Below, piece after piece: positions 8,650-16,465 of a stretch of 47,413 bases of DNA (position 1 is the stretch's first letter; each line of letters starts with the position of its first letter). Source of the stretch: an uncultured Clostridia bacterium. Its GTDB lineage: Bacteria; Bacillota; Clostridia; TANB77; CAG-508. A program made the translations under genes and the position numbers. Where the stretch lies: positions 1 to 47,413 of the forward strand of contig CAKPAX010000009.1 of assembly GCA_934133175.1 (NCBI GenBank), read 5' to 3'. The notes beneath the pieces are model-generated. The model was not told where the DNA came from. It saw nothing but the letters and a program-made list of their open reading frames with translations, and ran no database searches.

Positions 8650-9441
8650 TTATTTATTTATTTTTTGTCTTACATATTCATATAGAACTATGCCTGTTGC
8701 TACAGAAGCATTTAAACTCTCTGTTTTACCTAACATTGGAATTTTTACTTTTTTATCTGCCATTTCTTGAATTTCTTTAGAAACTCCATTTGCTTCATTC
8801 CCTATAACTATAATCTTTTTATTATATTTTATATCGTATATACTTTCATTTGTTTGAAGTGATGTTACTACGATTTCATATTTATACTTTTTAATTTCTT
8901 TTAAAGTTTTTTCTAGATTATCACATTCTATTACTTTTACTCTAAATATAGCTCCCATTGTAGATCTAACAACTTTAGGATTATAAACATCAGCAGTTTC
9001 TTTTGAAACTAAAATCTGCTTTAAGCCAATACTATCTACAGTTCTTAATATTGTCCCTAAATTTCCTGGATCTTGAATTCCATCTAATGCAACAATTATA
9101 TCTTCATTATAATTTATTTCATTTTCACTATTTTTTCTTTCTATAACAGCTAAAATCCCCTGAGGATTTTTTACTTCTGTTATACTATTGAAAACGTTCT
9201 CTGTTACATATACACAGTCAAAACTTGCAATTTCATACATTAATTTTTTAGAAATTTCTTGTGTTTTAGTACATTCTTCACATATTACAATTTGTTTTAT
9301 TTTAGCATTTTCATTAATTGCTTCTTCTACAAGTTTTATTCCTTCTATAACATATTCATTTGACTGATCTCTGTATTTTTTATCTTTTAACTTTTTTATA
9401 TGTTTTACAAATTCATTATCTTTACTTGAAATTCTTTGCAT
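8650..9441 (-). CDS. TrmH/SpoU-family rRNA 2'-O-methyltransferase
   Basis: This is a two-domain SPOUT RNA 2'-O-ribose methyltransferase of about 263 residues. The N-terminal L30e-like substrate-binding domain (about 1-95) is followed by the knot domain with LDGIQDPGNLGTILRT, VVRSTMGAIFRV, IVIGNEANGVS and LNASVATGIVLYEY. It resembles Bacillus YsgA and RlmB-like enzymes; the methylated rRNA site cannot be read from sequence. I chose ATG 9441 rather than the overlapping TTG at 9444, because the AAGGAGAG site is then about 5 bases away. It lies 34 bases behind mfd and 20 before trmL, so the three are probably cotranscribed. Confidence 0.88.
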   Translation of the reverse strand: MQRISSKDNEFVKHIKKLKDKKYRDQSNEYVIEGIKLVEEAINENAKIKQIVICEECTKTQEISKKLMYEIASFDCVYVTENVFNSITEVKNPQGILAVIERKNSENEINYNEDIIVALDGIQDPGNLGTILRTVDSIGLKQILVSKETADVYNPKVVRSTMGAIFRVKVIECDNLEKTLKEIKKYKYEIVVTSLQTNESIYDIKYNKKIIVIGNEANGVSKEIQEMADKKVKIPMLGKTESLNASVATGIVLYEYVRQKINK

Positions 9442-9475
9442 CAAAACTCTCCTTACTTAGAATTTTTAGGTTATA

Positions 9476-12400
9476 TTATTTATTTATTGAATTTTTAATA
9501 TCTTTAATAAATTCTTTTAATTCTTCTAATACTTCTTTGTCTGTTTTTCCAGCAGTTTTTAATGTTAATGCTGGTTTTATACCAGGTGAAAATCTTACTT
9601 TATCTTGATATTTTTTTACTAATTCATTTACATCAACATTAAAGTTTGCTTGCTCAAAGTTAAATACTATGCCATTAATTTTACTTGCAATTTTTATAAT
9701 ATCGGTATTTTGACAAAGTATCTTTATTCTTGCAATTTCTATAAGATTTTCGACTTCTTTTGGCATATTACCAAATCTGTCTATTATTTCATCTATTATA
9801 TCTTGAATATCCTCTTCTGTTTTACATAGTGCAATATCTTGATATATTTCTATTTTTTGTTTTTTATCTGATATATATTCTTCCGGTATGTAACTTGTAA
9901 TATTCAATTCTATTTGTAATTCCTGAACTTCTTCTACTTTCTTTCCTTGCATTTCTTTTACTACTTGATCTAATAATTCACAATATGTATCATATCCAAC
10001 TTGATCCAAATGTCCATGTTGAATCTCTCCAAGCAAACTTCCTGCTCCTCTTATCTCCAAATCTCTCATTGCAATTTTAAATCCAGATCCAAACTCTGTA
10101 AATTCTTTTATTGCTTTTAATCTTTTATCTGCATCTTCATTTAAAATCTTATCTCTTTTATATGTTATATATGCATATGCTTGTTTATTTGATCTTCCAA
10201 CTCTTCCCCTTATTTGATACAACTGAGCTAATCCCATTCTGTCTGCATTTTCTACTATTATTGTGTTGGCATTTGGAATATCAATACCAGATTCTAATAT
10301 TGTTGTACAAACAAGTACATCTGTTTTTCCATCTACAAATTCTTGCATTATATCTTCTATTTCTTTTCCTGTCATTCTTCCATGTGCAAAAGAAACTCTA
10401 GCTTCTGGAACTAATTCTGATATTTCTTCAACTTTTTTAATAATATTTTCAATATTATTAAATATATAAAATACTTGCCCATTTCTTTCTATTTCTCTTG
10501 TAATTGCTTCTTTTATTACTTCTTTATCATATTCTAATACATAAGTTTGAACTGGTTTTCTATTTTGAGGTGGTTCATATATTACAGACATATCTCTTAC
10601 ACCAACAATAGACATATGTAATGTTCTTGGTATAGGAGTTGCAGTCATTGTTAATACGTCTACATTTGTTTTATATTGTTTAATTTTCTCTTTATCTTTA
10701 ACTCCAAATCTATGTTCTTCATCTATTATTAACAATCCCAAATCTTTAAATTCAACATCTTTACTAAGAAGTCTATGTGTTCCAATTACCACATCTACTT
10801 CCCCTAATTTTAATTTTTTTATTGTTTCATTTTGTTCTTTAGCAGTTTTGAATCTATTTAATAATTCAACTTTTATAGGAAAGTCTTTCATTCTTTCTTT
10901 AAATCCTTGATATTGTTGATCTGCTAAAACTGTTGTTGGAACTAAATAAGCAACTTGTTTACCATCCATTACAGCCTTAAAAGCAGCTCTAATTGCAACT
11001 TCTGTTTTACCATATCCAACATCACCACATAGTAGTCTATCCATTGGCTTATCCTTTTCCATATCTTTTTTTACTTCTTCTATACATCTTAATTGATCAT
11101 CAGTCTCTACATATGGGAAACTATCTTCAAATTGCTTTTGCCATGTAGTATCAGGAGAAAATGCAAATCCTTTTGCTTTTTCTCTTTTAGCATACAATTC
11201 TATTAATTCTTTTGCTACTTCTCTTAGATTATTTTTGACTTTTGTTTTTGTATTTTCCCAATCTTTTCCACCAAATTTATTTATCTTAGGCTCTTTTTCT
11301 CCGCCACCTATATATTTTCTTATGCTATCTAATTGGTTTGTAGGAACATATAAAATATCATTTCCTTTATATTTTATTTTTATATAATCTTTTGTTACTT
11401 TATCTGATGTTATTGTATTTACTCCTACAAACATACCAATTCCATGGTGTCTATGTACAACATAATCACCTACTTCTAAATCAGCAAATACTACCTTTTC
11501 TCCTTCTTTAAATGCTGATGTTGCCTTTTTTCTTTTCTTTTTTTCTCCTTGAACTAAATCATCAGCAACAATTACTAATTGATTTAATTCATAATTTTCA
11601 AATCCAGTTGAAAGTTTTCCTACAGTTACTAAAATGCTTTCTAATTTTTCTGTTATAATCTTTTTGTCAATACTTTTTTCATATATATTTTGAATTTCAT
11701 TTTCACTTAATAATTTTGATATTTTTTTTGATTTTTCTTCTGTTGAAGTTAATATATATACTTTTTTATTTTTTTCTTTTGCCTTTTTTACTTCATTTAA
11801 TAGTATTTCTATTTCACTATTAAAATAATTTACTTGTCTATATTCAAATTTATATTTTTCTGCCTGTTTTTGAATAAAATCTTGTTCCTCTATATATAAT
11901 ATTTTTTTGTTTTGTATTTTTTCATCTATTTCAGAAAAATCATACATATTTTCAATTGCCTGAGGAACAATTTTATCTTTTTCTATTAAAGATTGCACTA
12001 AATTTTTATTATCATTTTTTATATTTTCTGCTCTTATATTAACTTTATTTTCTTCATCAATACAGATTAGGCAATCATTATCTAAATATCCTAAAATATT
12101 TGTTTTATCATTATAAAAATCATCAAAGTATTTATCAATTTTACTTATATAATCTCCATTTTTTATAACTTCAATATCATTTTCCAATATCTCTTGTTGT
12201 TTCTCATTATATATTTTCTCTTCTATTTTTTTACATACTTCATCTATTGTATCTTCTAAAACATATTCATGTGCTGGATATATTATTGCTTTTTGAAGTG
12301 TGCTTGTTGACCTTTGTGATGATATGTTAAAATTTCTAATTGAATCAACTTCATCTCCCCAAAATTCAATTCTTATACCTGAATTTTCATCTGTAGAAAT

Positions 12401-12940
12401 ATCAACAATTCCACCTCTTATACTAAATTGTCCTTTTCCTTCTATTAAGTCATATCTTGCATACCCCATATTTATTAATTGTTGCTTTAATTCTTCTAAA
12501 TCGTATGTATTTCCAACTTTAAAATTAAGCACATTTTTATATAGAACTTCTTTTGCTGGTAATTTTTGCATAACAGCTTCTATTGTTGTAACTAATATAA
12601 TATTTTTATTTTGATATAATTTATTTAATGTTTCTATTCTTTGATATGGTAATTCTTTACTTTCTGCAATATAATCATATGTTACAATATCCTTTTTAGG
12701 AAAAAATTCAACATTATCTATAAAATATTTTAAATCATCATAAATTTTTTTGGCTTGAATTTCATTATAGGTTATTAAACATATAGGCATTTCTGCAAAT
12801 TTATTTATTCCTGATAATATTTGAGTTTTCCCAACGTCAGTTAAGCCCGATATAGCTATCGGACCATTTTCTTTTTTTATTTGATTTACTAATGTTAAAA
12901 ATTTTTGAGAATTACCAAGTTCTCCTATTATTGTATTCAC
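9476..12940 (-). CDS. mfd: Transcription-repair coupling factor Mfd
   Basis: This 1154-residue Mfd (about 1177 in Bacillus) removes RNA polymerase stalled at DNA lesions and recruits UvrA. Visible in order are a UvrB-like N-terminal region (about 1-350) and a linker. Next is the CarD-like RNA-polymerase interaction domain with VGDYVVHRHHGIGMFVG (about 490-560). Then come the RecG-type helicase with Walker A GDVGYGKTEVA, DEEHRFGV (Walker B) and MTATPIPRTLHMS, and the TRCF C-terminal domain. The start codon is GTG at 12940, with AAAAGGAG 8 bases upstream and no better in-frame ATG. Bacillus has mfd near spoVT and pth; here two RNA methyltransferases follow instead. Confidence 0.97.
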   Translation of the reverse strand: MNTIIGELGNSQKFLTLVNQIKKENGPIAISGLTDVGKTQILSGINKFAEMPICLITYNEIQAKKIYDDLKYFIDNVEFFPKKDIVTYDYIAESKELPYQRIETLNKLYQNKNIILVTTIEAVMQKLPAKEVLYKNVLNFKVGNTYDLEELKQQLINMGYARYDLIEGKGQFSIRGGIVDISTDENSGIRIEFWGDEVDSIRNFNISSQRSTSTLQKAIIYPAHEYVLEDTIDEVCKKIEEKIYNEKQQEILENDIEVIKNGDYISKIDKYFDDFYNDKTNILGYLDNDCLICIDEENKVNIRAENIKNDNKNLVQSLIEKDKIVPQAIENMYDFSEIDEKIQNKKILYIEEQDFIQKQAEKYKFEYRQVNYFNSEIEILLNEVKKAKEKNKKVYILTSTEEKSKKISKLLSENEIQNIYEKSIDKKIITEKLESILVTVGKLSTGFENYELNQLVIVADDLVQGEKKKRKKATSAFKEGEKVVFADLEVGDYVVHRHHGIGMFVGVNTITSDKVTKDYIKIKYKGNDILYVPTNQLDSIRKYIGGGEKEPKINKFGGKDWENTKTKVKNNLREVAKELIELYAKREKAKGFAFSPDTTWQKQFEDSFPYVETDDQLRCIEEVKKDMEKDKPMDRLLCGDVGYGKTEVAIRAAFKAVMDGKQVAYLVPTTVLADQQYQGFKERMKDFPIKVELLNRFKTAKEQNETIKKLKLGEVDVVIGTHRLLSKDVEFKDLGLLIIDEEHRFGVKDKEKIKQYKTNVDVLTMTATPIPRTLHMSIVGVRDMSVIYEPPQNRKPVQTYVLEYDKEVIKEAITREIERNGQVFYIFNNIENIIKKVEEISELVPEARVSFAHGRMTGKEIEDIMQEFVDGKTDVLVCTTILESGIDIPNANTIIVENADRMGLAQLYQIRGRVGRSNKQAYAYITYKRDKILNEDADKRLKAIKEFTEFGSGFKIAMRDLEIRGAGSLLGEIQHGHLDQVGYDTYCELLDQVVKEMQGKKVEEVQELQIELNITSYIPEEYISDKKQKIEIYQDIALCKTEEDIQDIIDEIIDRFGNMPKEVENLIEIARIKILCQNTDIIKIASKINGIVFNFEQANFNVDVNELVKKYQDKVRFSPGIKPALTLKTAGKTDKEVLEELKEFIKDIKNSINK

Positions 12941-13030
12941 AATTCATTCTCCTTTTTACTTTGTTTATTATACTACTAATATATAAAAATTAAAAGTATT
13001 TTATTATTTTTATACTCTATTTTTGTATTT

Positions 13031-13059
13031 TTGACTTTTTATGTTAATTGTGTTACAAT
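13031..13059 (+). promoter_or_regulatory. SigA-type promoter of the second orphan gene
   Basis: TTGACT at 13031-13036 and TACAAT at 13054-13059 with a 17-bp spacer and an extended TG at 13051-13052. The ATG is 37 bp beyond the -10. Confidence 0.7.
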
Positions 13060-13095
13060 TAAATTATTAAATAATACTTAAGGAGGGCTATAATT

Positions 13096-13527
13096 ATGGC
13101 AACAATGGCAACAACAAGTAGTAAGGGTATTTCCCTTAGGAAATTTTTGTCTGAAGATATGGAGGATTTTTCAATAAATCTTTTTCTTCGGACTATAGGA
13201 GTAAAGGATGAAAACCGCTTGCTATATGATGACTCATTACATACAGATTTGAGTCGTTACATAGCTAGAAAGTTTCAGAAACTGGGGTATTGCGTCCTAT
13301 GGTGTCTAGATTTAAACGATACTAAAAGTGATTTATCAAAATTACTAAAAAAGTATCATATAAATCCACAGTATCAAAACGGGTTTAGCATTATAGTAAC
13401 CCCCGCTGCAATAAAAGTTTCTGAAAAAACTTCTGTTGATCCTCATACAGTCTATAAATGTGAGGATCCAAAGAATATAAAGAAATATATGGAAACTCCT
13501 ACTTATAAAAATGTTTATATTAAGTAG
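13096..13527 (+). CDS. Orphan protein of unknown function, 143 aa
   Basis: I do not recognise a family. The protein is soluble, with no signal peptide or membrane helix. It starts with a Thr/Ser-rich stretch, then an alpha-rich middle (SLRKFLSEDMEDFS, LSRYIARKFQKLGY) and a basic C-terminal part. The ATG has AAGGAGGG upstream, an extended -10 promoter and its own hairpin terminator (13553-13574). Codon use differs from the neighbours: CGG, CGC, CGT, AAC and CCC codons occur where nearby genes use AGA, AAT and CCA/CCT, which suggests recent acquisition. It is isolated on the plus strand between mfd and topB, and matches the 4078 gene in cassette design and in its downstream AACAGCC and AGCAAATGCT words. 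Confidence 0.72.
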   Translation: MATMATTSSKGISLRKFLSEDMEDFSINLFLRTIGVKDENRLLYDDSLHTDLSRYIARKFQKLGYCVLWCLDLNDTKSDLSKLLKKYHINPQYQNGFSIIVTPAAIKVSEKTSVDPHTVYKCEDPKNIKKYMETPTYKNVYIK

Positions 13528-13552
13528 TTTCTATTAACAGCCCTAAAAACTA

Positions 13553-13578
13553 GGCAGGAGCAAATGCTCCCGCCTTTT
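13553..13578 (+). terminator. Terminator of the second orphan gene
   Basis: GGCAGGAGC / GCTCCCGCC pair around an AAAT loop (13553-13574), with one mismatch, followed by TTTT. The T-tract overlaps the topB stop codon on the other strand. Confidence 0.85.
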
Positions 13579-15541
13579 ACATTTTTATAACTAATCTATC
13601 GAATTTTGAATTAATATAATTATTAAGTTTTGTCATAAATATTTCTGGTTTAATTTCTTTATTTGCAACCATTTCTAATCCTTTTTCCCAACTAGCTGTT
13701 AATTTAGGATTTAACATATCTGGCATTGAACTACTTACAACATCATAAATAACTTCACCTTTTTTGGTTGGTGTTACTATTTGTGTTTTTGTATTTATTT
13801 CTATGTATTTAATTTTTTCTAATTTTTTGATTATCTCTCCTCTTGTTGCACTTGTACCAATTCCTGCTCCTTTTATTTGTTCTCTTAATTCCTCATCTTC
13901 TATTAATTTTCCTGCATTTTCCATAGCTAATATTAGTGTACCAGAATTATATCTTGTTGGAGGATTTGTTTCTGATTCTTTTGTTTCAAATCCTTTTGTA
14001 TCTATTTCTTGTCCTTTTTTTAGATCTTTTAAAATATCTATATTTACATTATCTTCTTTTTCTTGATTTTTATTATCTTTTTCCACATTTTCTGCATCAT
14101 TTGTGGATTTTTTTTGTGTATTATTTGATTTCAATACTTCTAAAAATCCCTTTTTTATACATACTCTTCCACTTGCATAAAATGTTTCGTTTTCTACATT
14201 TACAGTAACATTTACTTTGTTATATTCTGCTTGAGGATAAAAAATTGCAATAAATCTTTTAGCAATTAATTTATATACTTGTTTGTGTAAATCTGGTAAT
14301 TTATCAAAATTTTCATACCCTTGTCCTGTTGGAATTATGGCATAGTGATCTGTTATTTTACTATCATTTACATATTTAGTTTTTACTAAATTAGTAGAAT
14401 ATTTTTCTCCCACCATTTTATTTATGTATCCTTGAACCTCTTCGTCTTTATATCCTTTTGCTATTCCATTCAAATTTTTAGAAATTTCTTTTGCAACAGC
14501 TGTTGATAAAACTCTTGCATCTGTTCTTGGATATGTTACTAATTTTTTTTCATATAAATTTTGTATTATTTCCAAAGTTTGGTCTGGCTTAATCTTAAAG
14601 TTCTTTGTACATTGATTTTGCACTTCGGCTAAATTAAATAAAAGTGGTGCATTTTCTTTTTGTTTTGATTTTTTTAATTCTGTAATTATTGCCTTTTTTC
14701 CTTTTAAACTTTCTATAAATTGTTTTGCATCATCTTCTTTTTTAAATCCTGATTCATTGTATAATTTTGGAGATTCAAACATGTTTGATTTTTCATTTAC
14801 TTTCCATTCTGCTTTAAATGAACTTTCTTCGTTCCCAAATTCTCCATTAATTTTATAATATTTTGTCTTTTTAAAATTTCGTATTTCTCTTTCTCTTGAA
14901 ACAATCATACCTAATACACATGTCATAACACGTCCAACTGATATTGATGCTTTTTCTTCATTAATTTCATTTGCTAATTTTCTTCCATAGATAATAGAAA
15001 GTAATCTAGAAAAATTTATTCCTATTAAATAATCTTCTTTTGCTCTTAAATATGCAGAATCTGATAAGCTATCATATTCAGATAAATCTTTTGCTTCTCT
15101 TATTCCTCTTAGTATTTCTTCTTCTGTTTGTGAATCAATCCATACTCTTTTTATTTTTGCATTTGGATTTGTTTTTGCCATCATAAATACTAATCTTTGA
15201 ATATATTCTCCTTCACGCCCTGAGTCACCTGCATTATAAATTACTTCTACATCTTCTCTATTTAATAATTCTTTTACAATATTAAATTGATTTGCAACAG
15301 CTGGAATTATCTCGTACTTCCATTCTTGCGGAATAAATGGAAGTGTATCTAATCTCCAATATTTTAATTTTTCGTCATATTTTTCTGGATAACTCATTGT
15401 TACTAAATGTCCTACACACCATGTTATAATCCAGTCCTGAGACTCCAAATACCCATTTTTTCTAGTAGTATTTACTTTAAGAGCTTTAGCAAATTCCATT
15501 GCTACTGATGGTTTTTCTGTTATTATTAATTTTTTTGCCAT
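13577..15541 (-). CDS. topB: DNA topoisomerase III
   Basis: This 654-residue type IA topoisomerase cuts one strand, passes the other through and decatenates DNA. The TOPRIM domain has KKLIITEKPSVA with Glu9 and NAGDSGREGEY at 103-113. The catalytic Tyr is about residue 337 in VTYPRTDAR. SVGRVMTCVLGMIVSRERE (201-219) is the usual conserved strand-passage segment. The second Asp of the common DxDxE TOPRIM motif is Gly here (DSGREGE), a variant I associate with element-borne TopB proteins. It ends in the catalytic core without C-terminal zinc fingers and is shorter than Bacillus TopB (727). GGAAAG precedes the ATG. The HD hydrolase gene ends 15 bases upstream, so the two are probably cotranscribed. 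Confidence 0.94.
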   Translation of the reverse strand: MAKKLIITEKPSVAMEFAKALKVNTTRKNGYLESQDWIITWCVGHLVTMSYPEKYDEKLKYWRLDTLPFIPQEWKYEIIPAVANQFNIVKELLNREDVEVIYNAGDSGREGEYIQRLVFMMAKTNPNAKIKRVWIDSQTEEEILRGIREAKDLSEYDSLSDSAYLRAKEDYLIGINFSRLLSIIYGRKLANEINEEKASISVGRVMTCVLGMIVSREREIRNFKKTKYYKINGEFGNEESSFKAEWKVNEKSNMFESPKLYNESGFKKEDDAKQFIESLKGKKAIITELKKSKQKENAPLLFNLAEVQNQCTKNFKIKPDQTLEIIQNLYEKKLVTYPRTDARVLSTAVAKEISKNLNGIAKGYKDEEVQGYINKMVGEKYSTNLVKTKYVNDSKITDHYAIIPTGQGYENFDKLPDLHKQVYKLIAKRFIAIFYPQAEYNKVNVTVNVENETFYASGRVCIKKGFLEVLKSNNTQKKSTNDAENVEKDNKNQEKEDNVNIDILKDLKKGQEIDTKGFETKESETNPPTRYNSGTLILAMENAGKLIEDEELREQIKGAGIGTSATRGEIIKKLEKIKYIEINTKTQIVTPTKKGEVIYDVVSSSMPDMLNPKLTASWEKGLEMVANKEIKPEIFMTKLNNYINSKFDRLVIKM

Positions 15542-15556
15542 TTCATCTTTCCTTTT

Positions 15557-16321
15557 TTATTTTTTCAGTCTTTCATCTATGTAATTGTTTACATTTTCTT
15601 TTATTAATTCTATTTGTTTTTTTGTATTTGCATCTTTAAATTCAAATCTATTTAAAATACTATCTATATACTTTTTATTTTTTATAATTCTTAAACTTGG
15701 CTTAAAATTTATATCAAATACGAATGCAATTATACATAATAGTTTTACTAACTCATTGTCCCCTTTTTTTCTTTTTACAGGTTCTTTATTTAGAATTTGT
15801 TCCATTATTTCATCTGTTATTGTACATTTTTCTATATTCACTCTATCTATATCATCTTTCCAAAACATTGTTTCTGCTTCAAAAAATATATCTAGTTTGT
15901 CGGCATCTCTAACTATTTTACAAAACAACTCTTCTTTTTCATTCAAACCATTTTCAATTTTATATTTATTATGATTTTTTACTGCACATTTTATTATTTT
16001 GTCATATTCATCTGTATCTATATAATTTCTTATATCTTTATTTAATATCTTAACTCCATAATCTCCATGGTCAAAGCTATCAACATCCCTATATGTTTTA
16101 TATTGAGTATATTGTTCAAACCTTGCAATGTCATGCAATAATCCAATTAATGTTGCAAGATCTATTTCGTCTTGACTTAATTTTAATTCAGTAGCTATTT
16201 TTGTTGATAACTCCATTACTCTTAATGAATGTTTTTGTTTTCTTTCAATAGCTTCAACTTTCAAATCATAATTTTCTGTATATTTTATAAATGCTTTTTT
16301 TGCCTTTTCTATATCTATCAT
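15557..16321 (-). CDS. HD-domain hydrolase
   Basis: This 254-residue HD-superfamily metal-dependent phosphohydrolase shows all metal motifs in order: the first His in KHSLRVMELS, the HD pair in GLLHDIARFEQ (about 67-68), HGDYG, and the distal Asp in VRDADKLDIFFEAE. The substrate is unknown; a nucleotide is likely. I placed the start at ATG 16321. The GTG nine bases upstream is part of the AAAGGTGA ribosome site. It precedes topB by 15 bases in the same direction and probably forms a two-gene operon with it. Confidence 0.85.
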   Translation of the reverse strand: MIDIEKAKKAFIKYTENYDLKVEAIERKQKHSLRVMELSTKIATELKLSQDEIDLATLIGLLHDIARFEQYTQYKTYRDVDSFDHGDYGVKILNKDIRNYIDTDEYDKIIKCAVKNHNKYKIENGLNEKEELFCKIVRDADKLDIFFEAETMFWKDDIDRVNIEKCTITDEIMEQILNKEPVKRKKGDNELVKLLCIIAFVFDINFKPSLRIIKNKKYIDSILNRFEFKDANTKKQIELIKENVNNYIDERLKK

Positions 16322-16406
16322 TTTTATCACCTTTCAAATTGTATCACTTAAATTATTATATTTCAATTATATAAATCTAAAACTTTTTACTATATTTAAA
16401 AATTCC

Positions 16407-16435
16407 TTGAAAACAATACTATTTTGGTATATAAT
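16407..16435 (+). promoter_or_regulatory. SigA-type promoter of leuS
   Basis: TTGAAA (16407-16412) and TATAAT (16430-16435) with a 17-bp spacer, about 31 bp before the ATG at 16466. The leader is too short for a T-box. Confidence 0.75.
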
Positions 16436-16465
16436 TACTACATTAATATGAAAGGGGCAATTTAG

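Noticed and set aside
13764..14208. Hydrophobic plus-strand frames inside topB (and similar ones across the window)
   Set aside because: Leu/Phe/Ile-rich frames are the antisense shadow of AT-rich Lys/Glu-rich coding sequence; no ribosome sites.
16330..16465. T-box or other amino-acid riboswitch before leuS
   Set aside because: The promoter leaves only about 25-30 bases of leader; no specifier loop, antiterminator or T-box sequence is seen.
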